Positions 1 through 5,635 of a stretch of DNA of 5,734 nucleotides are shown here, piece after piece. Position 1 is the stretch's first letter, and each line of letters begins with the position of its first letter. Source of the stretch: Nitrospira sp. (GTDB taxonomy: Bacteria; Nitrospirota; Nitrospiria; Nitrospirales; Nitrospiraceae); assembly GCA_020697375.1 (NCBI GenBank), contig JAJFBJ010000173.1, forward strand, positions 1 to 5,734, read 5' to 3'. Made by a program: the position numbers and the translations under genes. The notes under the pieces are model-generated. The model was given only the letters and a program-made list of their open reading frames with translations. It did not search any database and had not been told where the DNA came from.

Positions 1-5
1 AGAAA

Positions 6-33
6 AGCCCGCCGCCGTTGCCGGAAGCGGGCT
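6..33 (-). terminator. Possible intrinsic terminator, minus strand
   Basis: Read on the minus strand, a 7-bp GC-rich stem (AGCCCGC at 33-27 pairing with GCGGGCT at 12-6) is followed directly by a short T-rich run, TTTCT. It lies just after the TAA (40-38) that closes the ligase-like remnant, which is where a terminator would be expected. The loop is long (14 nt) and the T run is short. A competing 10-bp hairpin (27-36 with 52-61) shares one arm. The call rests on geometry only. Confidence 0.35.
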
Positions 34-37
34 CGGG

Positions 38-144
38 TTACCGACCAGGCTCCGAGCCCGCGACCGAAGGCGAAGCTCTTCCTCGCCTTTCAGATAGCGC
101 ACCCGAGCGCGCATACCTGGGGCCACCCATTCGGCACCGCACTT
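38..144 (-). pseudogene. Remnant resembling the C-terminal end of an ATP-dependent DNA ligase (LigD-like)
   Basis: From 144 leftwards the minus strand reads KCGAEWVAPGM, then RARVRYLKGEEELR. This resembles the OB-fold tail of NHEJ-type ATP-dependent ligases, in which a W-V-x-P segment is followed by a basic VR-x-L-x-G strand and a final LRHA(T/S)V motif. After LR the frame is lost. A different frame then gives SVAGSEPGR and a TAA stop at 40-38, as if 2-4 nt of the H-A codons had been lost. The IS5-family element abuts the fragment at 147. Reading across the rejoined IS target (right flank from 1432) stays open to a stop near 1500, but nothing ligase-like appears there, so the upstream part of the gene is missing or was already rearranged. 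The assignment is from memory of the family on about 35 residues and could be wrong. Confidence 0.33.
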
Positions 145-146
145 GA

Positions 147-168
147 GCTGGACACCCGCAACAACCTC
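147..168 (+). repeat. IS5-family left terminal inverted repeat
   Basis: This repeat pairs with 1410-1431 at 20 of 22 positions, and the first 15 bases are perfect. It is preceded by the TGA target duplication at 144-146. Confidence 0.85.
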
Positions 169-211
169 GCGGGATTTGGTATTTCGTGATTCACTGGGCC
201 TGTCGTGATTT

Positions 212-216
212 GGAGG
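212..216 (+). promoter_or_regulatory. Shine-Dalgarno of the IS transposase
   Basis: GGAGG stands 7 nt before the ATG at 224. It is a near-ideal ribosome binding site and fixes the transposase start. Confidence 0.7.
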
Positions 217-223
217 CAGGACA

Positions 224-1303
224 ATGGATCAGCGGTCTCTTTTCGGGCTTTCGGAGCACCTTGAACGACTGAGCAAGACCGGCGATCCGCTGGAAACGCT
301 CGAGGCGACGGTGGACTTCGAGTATTTCCGCGGCTGGCTGGTCGAGGGGCTGAGGTATGGCGACGGAGCGAAAGGCGGTCGGCCGCCATTCGACCCGGTG
401 TCGATGTTCAAGGCGCTGATCCTGCAGGCGCAACACAATCTCGGCGACGCACGCATGGAGTTCATGATCCGGGATCGGCTCTCCTGGATGCGGTTCCTCG
501 GCTTCGATCTCGGCGCGCCGACGCCCGACGAGAACACGATCCGGCACTTTCGCAACAGGCTGACCGAGACGGGAACGCTGAAGCGGGTGATGAAGGCCTT
601 CGACTGGCAACTCCAGAAGAAGGGCTACATTCCGATGGCAGGCCAGATTGTCGACGCGAGCCTGGTGCCGGCGCCCAAACAACGCAACAGCGAGCCGGAG
701 AAGGCAGCGATCAAGGAAGGCAAGTCGGCACGGGAGATATGGCCTGACGAGCCGAACAAGGCGGCCCAGAAGGACGTCGATGCCCGCTGGACGCTGAAGA
801 TCGGCGGCAAGGTCCGGTATCGCCCGGATGGAACGCCGTTGCCGATGATCGCCACACCGGTCTTCGGCTACAAGTCTCACATCAGCATCGACCGGCGCTT
901 CGGCTTCATCCGCGAAGCGGTCGTGACGTCAGCCTCGGGTCCGGATGGACGGCAACTCAAGCGTCTGGTGAGCCGGGAGAACACTGGCTCGGAGGTCTGG
1001 GCCGATAGCGCCTATCGCAGCCGGAAGAACGAAAAGTGGCTGGACGACCGGATGCTCACCAGCCGCATCCACCGGCGCAAGCCGACTGGCAAGCCGATGC
1101 CGAGAGCGACGGCACAAGCCAATGCGAAGAAGTCGTCCATCCGGGCGGCTGTCGAGCACGTCTTCGGGCATCAGAAGACCCGCTTCGGCCTCTTCATCCG
1201 CACGATCGGCATCGCCCGTGCCGAGGCGAAACTGACGCTGGCCAACATCGCTTACAACATGGACCGCCTGATCTTCCATGAGCGTCGCATGACTACGGGA
1301 TGA
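224..1303 (+). CDS. IS5-family DDE transposase
   Basis: This 359-residue transposase would catalyse cut-and-paste movement of the surrounding element by binding its terminal repeats. The N-terminal part (about 45-115) has the IS5-type DUF772 look, with GGRPPFDPVSMFKALILQ followed by a P-DENTIRHFR segment. The catalytic RNase H-like domain spans about 138-345. Its likely triad is D144 in QIVDASLVPAPKQRN, D261 in VWADSAYRS, and E311 in AAVEHVFGHQKTRFGL, which carries the Y/H-x(2)-R-F-like C1 signature of the family. The start at 224 is supported by a GGAGG 7 nt upstream. No frameshift or internal stop is seen, and the length is normal for the IS5 group. It stands alone inside the element, and the long reading frames on its other strand are codon-bias shadows. 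Confidence 0.93.
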   Translation: MDQRSLFGLSEHLERLSKTGDPLETLEATVDFEYFRGWLVEGLRYGDGAKGGRPPFDPVSMFKALILQAQHNLGDARMEFMIRDRLSWMRFLGFDLGAPTPDENTIRHFRNRLTETGTLKRVMKAFDWQLQKKGYIPMAGQIVDASLVPAPKQRNSEPEKAAIKEGKSAREIWPDEPNKAAQKDVDARWTLKIGGKVRYRPDGTPLPMIATPVFGYKSHISIDRRFGFIREAVVTSASGPDGRQLKRLVSRENTGSEVWADSAYRSRKNEKWLDDRMLTSRIHRRKPTGKPMPRATAQANAKKSSIRAAVEHVFGHQKTRFGLFIRTIGIARAEAKLTLANIAYNMDRLIFHERRMTTG

Positions 1304-1409
1304 GTCCGCCCAAAAACGGCGAAATACCACGAAATCGCTTCCCGGATCGCTCCGGAACCGCGAAACCTGCGATCCGCACGGCGGTCGCGCCGAAAAGGCA
1401 AAAGGTCAA

Positions 1410-1431
1410 GGGGTTATTGCGGGTGTCCAGC
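1410..1431 (-). repeat. IS5-family right terminal inverted repeat
   Basis: This repeat is complementary to 147-168 with two mismatches (positions 16 and 21 counted from the outer end). It is followed by the TGA target duplication at 1432-1434. Confidence 0.85.
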
Positions 1432-1434
1432 TGA

Positions 1435-1635
1435 TTTGCAACATGGATGTCGTAGATGGTTTCCCGAGGCCGTCGCGGTTGGCGCGGGCTCTGTCGTCTC
1501 TAGCACGTACTTAGCCGATTTGGTGCGACGTCGGATCGCTGGGAGCCGGTTTGACGATAGCGTTCCCTATAAAGGAAGCATGCGGGTTCCAGGCCCAACC
1601 AGGAAATAACGTGACTGGGCTCGGCCATGTCCGAG
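1435..1635. other. Unassigned spacer between two mobile elements
   Basis: About 200 bp lie between the IS5-family right end and the first recognisable IS256 residues. A minus-strand frame (1694-1500, 64 codons) and a short plus frame ending at AGGAAATAA near 1609 are open, but neither protein resembles a family I know and neither has a convincing ribosome binding site. I see no RNA gene, terminator or repeat here. It may be the target in which the elements landed, or a remnant of another rearranged gene. Confidence 0.5.
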
Positions 1636-1760
1636 AGGGCAAAGCGGCACTCGCCGACCAGGTCCGCCCCAAGCTCCCAAAGCTCACAATCCATGGACGA
1701 CGCGGAGCATGACGTGCTCGCCTACGTGACCTTCCCCAGGAACATCGCGCAAGCTGCACG

Positions 1761-1776
1761 CGACCACTCGACCAAT
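1761..1776 (+). repeat. Imperfect 8-bp tandem duplication in the IS256 remnant
   Basis: CGACCACT is followed immediately by CGACCAAT (7 of 8 identical). Removing one copy restores the family sequence L-H-A-T-N-P-I-E across the site, so this looks like an insertion into a formerly intact reading frame. Confidence 0.6.
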
Positions 1777-1786
1777 CCGATCGAGG

Positions 1787-1802
1787 GCTTCAACGCTTCA
1801 AC
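1787..1802 (+). repeat. Perfect 8-bp tandem duplication in the IS256 remnant
   Basis: GCTTCAAC occurs twice in direct tandem. Deleting one copy joins IEGFN to GEIKRR in frame, as in intact IS256-family transposases. The duplication therefore is the frameshift between the two halves of this block. Confidence 0.85.
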
Positions 1803-1994
1803 GGCGAGATCAAGCGAAGAACGGAGGTCGTCGGCATCTTCCCCAATGACGACGCAATCGTCCGGCTGGTCGGCGCCATGCTGCTCGAGCAGAACGATGA
1901 ATGGGCCGTTCAGCGGGCCCGCTACATCACGCTGGAAACGATCAGCCGGGTGAGCGATGATCCGCTGATCAGCGTGCTGGCAGCGGCCCGCTGA

Positions 1995-2144
1995 TCATCT
2001 CGGCCTATGCCGGAGAGCACGCGACCAATGCCTTAAGCTACACCACCTGGTGTGACACAACCCGCCCCCACAATGGCCCGGATGATGCGCAGCCCGGTAG
2101 CGTCCCTTCTCATCCAGATTGTCGCGCCGCGGCGTAGAAGCCAT
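1995..2144 (-). pseudogene. Possible truncated ORF downstream of the HlyD gene
   Basis: An ATG at 2144-2142 lies 6 nt beyond the HlyD stop on the same strand, with AGGA-type purine stretches before it. It reads MASTPRRDNLDEKGRYRAA and about seven more residues before crossing into the presumed IS256 end near 2066. From there it continues as arbitrary codons to a TGA at 1997-1995. If real, it is the N-terminus of the next operon gene, cut by the element. The native part is only about 26 codons, it resembles no family I recognise, and it may be fortuitous. Confidence 0.2.
2029..2066 (+). mobile_element. Probable right end of the IS256-family remnant
   Basis: About 35 nt after the transposase stop, the sequence CTACACCACCTGGTGTGACA continues to about 2064. 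Read outward from the minus side it has the GTGTC...GTGGTGTA pattern common at IS256-family termini. It contains a small dyad (ACACCA-CC-TGGTGT, 2040-2053). The precise last base is unclear without a second end or a target duplication for comparison. This is inferred from remembered family ends. Confidence 0.5.
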
Positions 2145-2150
2145 GGGTCC

Positions 2151-3386
2151 TCAATGTCCTCCGGAGAACACCAGCGTCTTGAACGGGAGGAGAATTGCCT
2201 GGATCCTGAGCACGAGCGCGTGAACGAGACCGACCGCGTCCACGACGTGAAGGAACACCCAATTCATTGTGCTCAACTCCGCCGAGTCGAGTACGTCATG
2301 GTTGCTCGTATAGGCATTGGCAAGGCAGCTGCTGCCGGGCGGAACGCCTTCGAAGCCGCCGTCGAAGAGCGGCTCGAGGAAAACCGTTACAGTTCCCGGG
2401 GTGGTCACTTGCTGCGGATCGAGGAGCTGGTCAGACGCGCGGACTTGCCCGCTTGCGATCAGATTCTGCACGCTGGTCACGATCATGGGGATAATTTTCA
2501 TCGGCTTTGAGATGCAGGTGACTTCCGCCACCATCCCGACTTTCATGACTTGCGCCTCGATCTGGTTGAAGCCGGCGACCAGTCCCCAGCGGCCGGCGTC
2601 CGCGGGAACGAGCACGCCGGCGGGACGAAGCATAGGATTGACGACGTCCCCCTTCCGAAGCGTGAATTGTTCGAGGATCCCGTCTATGCCTGCGCGTACG
2701 GTGGTCTTTTCCAGTTCGACCTGGGCCTGGCCCAGCGAGGCGTTGGCGCTGGCCTTCTGGGCCGGCAGGACGGTCGATATCTGGGTAGCTATAGTCTCTT
2801 TGCTTGCGATGGCGGCTGCCACTCCAGCCTCTCTGCCCGCGACCACGTTCTCCAGCTTCTCGATTTCCCGCTGGGCTACCGAAGGAGAGTTGGCCCGCTG
2901 GAGTGCGGATTTGGTCTCGAGTTCCTCTACAGCCTGCTGGTACGCGCTCTGAGCCTCCCGGATCTGGGCATCCGAGACCACCAGCTGGGTCTTGGCCAGT
3001 TCGATTGCGGCGTCTACTTCCGCCAATCGCTTGTTGGCCGTTTCCAGGGCCGCTTCCTGCTCCGAACTGTCAAGCTTGAAGATGGGCTGACCCGCCTTGA
3101 CCTTGTCGCGCAGCTCTACATAGACCTCGTCCACGCGTCCCCCGCCCTCCGGCAGCACCGGCACCGTGCGATAAAACGATACCGCGCTGGAGGTGGAAGG
3201 ATGAAAATAGAGGATCAATGTGAACAGGCATATTGTCAGTACGAGACAGGCCGTAATGCCATACCTCAGCTCGAACCATACGGAGTATATCGTGATCTCT
3301 CGGCCCAACCGCTTTCCCTGAACGAACCTGCGGATCAGAAAATCAGGGAAGATGGTGACAATCGAGCACAGGAACAGCTCAATCAT
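2151..3386 (-). CDS. HlyD/EmrA-type membrane fusion (periplasmic adaptor) protein
   Basis: This 411-residue inner-membrane adaptor has two hydrophobic segments at its N-terminus (about 1-18 and 43-61), an arrangement like the YibH/YiaV branch of HlyD proteins rather than the lipoprotein AcrA type. The first half of a biotinyl-lipoyl-like domain covers about 74-106 (LPEGGGRVDEVYV, then V-KAGQPIFKLD). An Ala/Glu/Gln-rich coiled-coil hairpin spans about 108-215. The second lipoyl half is about 224-262 (TTVRAGIDGILEQ and LRKGDVV), followed by a beta-barrel region to about 340. A hydrophobic stretch near 375-402 is unusual so close to the C-terminus. Such proteins bridge inner-membrane exporters to the cell exterior, but the cargo is unknown here. 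The ATG overlaps the upstream stop as ATGA, with AAAGGG 7 nt upstream inside the previous gene, indicating translational coupling. Confidence 0.9.
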   Translation of the reverse strand: MIELFLCSIVTIFPDFLIRRFVQGKRLGREITIYSVWFELRYGITACLVLTICLFTLILYFHPSTSSAVSFYRTVPVLPEGGGRVDEVYVELRDKVKAGQPIFKLDSSEQEAALETANKRLAEVDAAIELAKTQLVVSDAQIREAQSAYQQAVEELETKSALQRANSPSVAQREIEKLENVVAGREAGVAAAIASKETIATQISTVLPAQKASANASLGQAQVELEKTTVRAGIDGILEQFTLRKGDVVNPMLRPAGVLVPADAGRWGLVAGFNQIEAQVMKVGMVAEVTCISKPMKIIPMIVTSVQNLIASGQVRASDQLLDPQQVTTPGTVTVFLEPLFDGGFEGVPPGSSCLANAYTSNHDVLDSAELSTMNWVFLHVVDAVGLVHALVLRIQAILLPFKTLVFSGGH

Positions 3387-3982
3387 GCCCGAGCCCTTTC
3401 ACTGGATGGTGTGAGCGGCCTGTGGTCCGTCGGGCCTTCCGGCACGATGCGGGCTCCCGCCCCGGGGGAGACGACTGGTGCGGCAAGGGATGCCGGCGGG
3501 GCATCCTTGACGGGATCAAGGCTGACGGTGCCAATAGCATCCGGCCTGGGCTGACCGGCGGCGACCCGTAGCGGCTGGGGGATGGTCTCCTCAGGCGCGA
3601 TGATCGACCTTGGTTCGGCCATTCCGGGGGGCCTCCACCACCGCGCCATCCTTGCAAGCGAGTCGGCTATGGCCGCGAGTGGCGTGGCAAGGTCGGGAAT
3701 TCGAATGAGGGCAAGAACCAGTGCCGCGACCCAGAATGCAGTGTTGTGCGTGAACAGGGCAAGAAGGCAAAGGACGCCTATAAGCTGAAACTGCAGCTTG
3801 TTCTCGCTGCCATGAGCGAGGTGTTCCGGCAGCGCATGGAGCCGAAAGTAGAGAGTGCCAAGGAGAACGACCAGCACGACCAGGAAGATCGCCGACCCGT
3901 TGAAGAAGTAGTCGGTCTCGCCGGGAGCCGTGATGAAGGGGGGCAAGTGATGAGGTGCAGCCGGATGCATGCCGTTCGCCAT
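3383..3982 (-). CDS. Conserved membrane protein with about three TM segments, coupled to HlyD
   Basis: This 199-residue protein has hydrophobic segments at about 25-46 and at about 64-79 and 81-96 (the last two separated by the THN turn), joined by a polar stretch LPEHLAHGSENKLQFQ. A Pro/Ala-rich, probably disordered cytoplasmic or periplasmic tail runs from about 118 to 199. I recall similar proteins with the LH-LPE-x-H-x-KLQF and LALFTHN...FWVAALLLALI patterns next to HlyD genes in Rhizobiales, but know no assigned function. It occupies the position that DUF3302 proteins (YiaW/YibI) hold beside HlyD genes in E. coli, though the sequence does not clearly match that family. The start at 3982 is chosen for its GGAG 8 nt upstream. 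The longer frame from 4084 lacks such a site and would overlap the preceding gene. Its stop overlaps the HlyD start. Confidence 0.85.
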   Translation of the reverse strand: MANGMHPAAPHHLPPFITAPGETDYFFNGSAIFLVVLVVLLGTLYFRLHALPEHLAHGSENKLQFQLIGVLCLLALFTHNTAFWVAALVLALIRIPDLATPLAAIADSLARMARWWRPPGMAEPRSIIAPEETIPQPLRVAAGQPRPDAIGTVSLDPVKDAPPASLAAPVVSPGAGARIVPEGPTDHRPLTPSSERARA

Positions 3983-3990
3983 CGCCGCTA

Positions 3991-3994
3991 CTCC
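3991..3994 (-). promoter_or_regulatory. Shine-Dalgarno deciding the membrane-protein start
   Basis: On the minus strand GGAG is followed after 8 nt by the ATG at 3982-3980. Upstream in-frame ATGs at 4084 and 4027 have no comparable site, so the 199-residue product is preferred over the 233-residue one. Confidence 0.65.
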
Positions 3995-4058
3995 TTCAAC
4001 AAAGGTCGAGGTTGGACCGGACAGCATTGCGCTCCCGGGGTCAAGGTTTGCTTTGGCT

Positions 4059-4328
4059 TCACGTGGAGATCTCCTCGCCGCCAAGCAGGTGCCGGATGAT
4101 CTCGTCCTCGAGTTCGGCTATGAGGACGGTGTATTCGGCGATCTCGGCGGTTCGCTTCGGCCGCACTTTTCTGAGCCGGGTGAGCGTCTCGCGGGCCAGC
4201 CGATAGTCCTCGCATAAGTCCCGAAGCACTTCGTCCCCGACGGATCGAGCCTTGATCAGTTCGGCAACGTCGACCAGCCGCAGCATTGCGGCCGTCAGCG
4301 ACATGGACCGTTTGCTGGGGACTTTCAT
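4059..4328 (-). CDS. Small helical protein of unknown function
   Basis: This 89-residue, charged and Leu-rich protein is probably all-helical and cytoplasmic. It has no membrane segment, signal peptide or Cys. The middle (about 29-72) alternates acidic and basic residues (LRDLCEDYRLARETLTRLR, then VRPKRTAEIAEY) and ends in a leucine-rich acidic helix (VLIAELEDEIIRHLLGG). It contains one Cys in LRDLCEDY, so any disulphide would be intermolecular. It lies 71 nt after the permease stop and 76 nt before the membrane-protein start on the same strand, so it is probably in the same transcript. None of its ATG choices (M1, M9, M15) has a good Shine-Dalgarno, so the N-terminus is uncertain. I do not recognise a family. 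A regulatory or adaptor role within the operon is only a guess. Confidence 0.65.
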   Translation of the reverse strand: MKVPSKRSMSLTAAMLRLVDVAELIKARSVGDEVLRDLCEDYRLARETLTRLRKVRPKRTAEIAEYTVLIAELEDEIIRHLLGGEEIST

Positions 4329-4399
4329 CGGCCCGAACGGGGTTTGGCTCTCGCACAGTTACGACATTTGCAACGTCAGGCGGATGGGACGCAAGTAAG
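4329..4399 (-). other. Short intergenic gap within the operon
   Basis: There are 71 nt between the permease stop and the small gene. I see no intrinsic terminator. Stretches such as TTGCAA could be read as a weak -35 box, but no matching -10 at proper spacing is convincing. The gap may hold an internal promoter or a processing site, with no direct support. Confidence 0.3.
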
Positions 4400-5629
4400 T
4401 TACAGTAGGGGAGAACTGACTGGTGCACTTGTGACCCGTGTCTCGCTCACGCTTTCAGCCGGGAGGGACAATAGCTGGGAACCGGTGATTTCCTCAAGCA
4501 GCGGATTCGCAGGAGAGCGAAGAGGCTCCCGTGCCTCCTCCATCCAGGCGTTCACCAGCGTATAGGCGACTGCGAGTACGGTCGGGCCGATGAACAGGCC
4601 GAGGATCCCAAAAGCAACGAGGCCGCCAATGACTCCGGCCAGAATGAGCAGCAGGGGCAGATCTGCCCCTCGACGGATCAGGACCGGGCGAATGAACTGG
4701 TCGATGGTTGCTGCGACGATCGTGAAAACGAGCAGCACCGTGGCCCATAAGGTGTCTCCGGAATAGTACATCCAGATCACCGCGGGGACCAGCACCAGGG
4801 CAGGACCGAGCTGGATCAGACACAGGACGAACATCAGGGCCGTCAGGAAGGCGGCGAAAGGCATGCCGGCTATCAACAGCCCGGTGCCGGCGATCAGACT
4901 CTGAGCCAATGCCGTGACGACCACGCCGAGGGCGACGCTGCGGATTGCTTGCCCCGCCAGATAGACCGCCGTTTCCCCGCGTTGGCCAGCCAGTCGCCGA
5001 CCGAACAGGAGGACTGCGTCGGCCGCTTTCTCGCCTTTCGCATACATGATCGTCGCGATGGCCGTCGTGAGCAGGAGCTGCAGCAACATGCCGCCCAGGC
5101 TCCCGGCGGCCGAGGCGATCCACTGTGTCAAGGCGCCTGCGTAGGGCTTGAGCCTGGGACCGAGTTCCTCGAGGCCCGACGTTGACAGCCTTGTCCATGC
5201 CTCCGCGATACGCCTGCCGACCAGCGGAAGTCCGGCAACCCAGTCAGGAGGAGCCGGTAGAGGCATCGTCAGCGTGGTCTGCACCAGGGGGCCAATCACA
5301 TCGATGTTGTTGACGACAGTGCTCACAGCTGCCCAGAGCGGCACGATGAGAACGAGGAGCACGGTCACCGTCATGACGAGCACGGCAACGGGCCGGCGAT
5401 TGCCGGCATGGCGCTGAATGCGCAGCAACAGGGGCCACGTGGCGAGCACCAGTGTGGTCGCCCACAGGATCGACGCAAGGAATGGAAGCAAAATGAACAC
5501 GCTGGCCACCAGCAGGCCACCGATGAAGAGAACCGTTAGCGTAACCCGACCCAGATCTTCGCGTCGAGGTGCTGGGGCATCCGGGGGAGGGCGTGGATGC
5601 GATGAGACAGGGTTATTCAGAGTAGTCAT
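4400..5629 (-). CDS. AI-2E/PerM-family membrane permease (YdiK-like)
   Basis: This 409-residue polytopic inner-membrane protein belongs to the AI-2E family transporters, whose members are linked to autoinducer export (TqsA) or Na+/H+ antiport, while most, including YdiK, are uncharacterised. About eight hydrophobic stretches are visible: roughly 29-50, 52-70, 81-103, 176-196, 225-255, 258-285, 294-312 and 325-360. A soluble loop sits at about 105-175, as is typical. The C-terminal signature is clear: TIDQFIRPVLIRRGADLP (308-325), then GVIGGLVAFGILGLFIGPTV (332-351). The N-terminus is a Pro-rich cytoplasmic tail of about 25 residues, and the C-terminus extends about 45 residues past the last helix. 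The ATG lies 6 nt after the stop of the partial upstream gene, so the two are probably cotranscribed. The ribosome site is weak (AGG about 11 nt upstream). The substrate cannot be inferred. Confidence 0.93.
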   Translation of the reverse strand: MTTLNNPVSSHPRPPPDAPAPRREDLGRVTLTVLFIGGLLVASVFILLPFLASILWATTLVLATWPLLLRIQRHAGNRRPVAVLVMTVTVLLVLIVPLWAAVSTVVNNIDVIGPLVQTTLTMPLPAPPDWVAGLPLVGRRIAEAWTRLSTSGLEELGPRLKPYAGALTQWIASAAGSLGGMLLQLLLTTAIATIMYAKGEKAADAVLLFGRRLAGQRGETAVYLAGQAIRSVALGVVVTALAQSLIAGTGLLIAGMPFAAFLTALMFVLCLIQLGPALVLVPAVIWMYYSGDTLWATVLLVFTIVAATIDQFIRPVLIRRGADLPLLLILAGVIGGLVAFGILGLFIGPTVLAVAYTLVNAWMEEAREPLRSPANPLLEEITGSQLLSLPAESVSETRVTSAPVSSPLL

Positions 5630-5635
5630 TGGAAT

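Larger units (their letters stand above)
147..1431 (+). mobile_element. Complete IS5-family insertion sequence, about 1285 bp
   Basis: The element has terminal inverted repeats of 22 bp matching at 20 positions: 147-168 starts GCTGGACACCCGCAA and 1410-1431 ends TTGCGGGTGTCCAGC. Both ends are flanked by TGA (144-146 and 1432-1434), a 3-bp TNA-type target duplication known for some IS5-family groups. A single intact transposase fills the interior. A shorter inverted repeat lies further in (TGGTATTTCG at 177-186, its complement at 1320-1329). Intact ends, an intact ORF and a matching target repeat suggest a fairly recent, possibly still mobile insertion. The exact boundary could shift by one base because the adjoining AGCT is self-complementary. 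The subgroup is not resolved. Confidence 0.88.
1641..1994 (+). pseudogene. Decayed 3' third of an IS256-family (mutator-type) transposase
   Basis: Conserved C-terminal blocks of IS256-type transposases appear in order but in different frames. LADQVRPKLPKL starts at 1650. MDDAEHDVLAYVTFPR starts at 1693 after a 1-bp shift. HRA and KLHAT blocks each sit in another frame near 1743-1765. STNPIEGFN reads at 1768-1794. From 1803 a clean run to the TGA at 1992-1994 begins GEIKRRTEVVGIFPND and contains LLEQNDEWAVQRARY. The family has about 400 residues, so only the last quarter to third remains. The catalytic residues of the N-terminal and central parts are absent, and the protein cannot be made. At least five small indels break it, two of them 8-bp tandem duplications. 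There is no intact left end, and the fragment fades out before about 1640. Confidence 0.85.

Noticed and set aside
27..61. Perfect 10-bp inverted repeat (27-36 with 52-61) as a terminator
   Set aside because: No T run directly follows it on either strand. The overlapping hairpin at 6-33 fits a minus-strand terminator better.
191..880. Long minus-strand frame opposite the IS transposase (229 codons)
   Set aside because: It lies wholly inside the IS5 transposase and its left repeat-proximal region, and its Arg/Leu/His-rich product is typical of antisense reading in GC-rich DNA. No domain is seen.
1500..1694. 64-codon minus-strand frame starting opposite the IS256 remnant
   Set aside because: Its first third is antisense to IS256 sequence, it has no ribosome site, and it resembles nothing known to me.
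2550..3554. 334-codon plus-strand frame opposite the HlyD gene
   Set aside because: The minus strand has a full HlyD domain order here. The plus product has no recognisable motif, and its composition mirrors the antisense coding frame.
3983..4084. N-terminal extension of the 3-TM protein starting at 4084
   Set aside because: There is no ribosome site at 4084, it overlaps the small gene by 26 nt, and the extension lacks the protein-like quality of the rest. GGAG before 3982 favours the shorter form.
3988..4428. 146-codon minus-strand frame across the small gene
   Set aside because: It overlaps the more plausible 89-residue gene and the permease 3' end, and its Arg/His-rich composition is that of a shadow frame.
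4494..5198. 234-codon minus-strand frame overlapping the permease gene
   Set aside because: It is an alternate frame of the AI-2E permease with an Arg/Pro/Gly/His-rich product and no membrane character.
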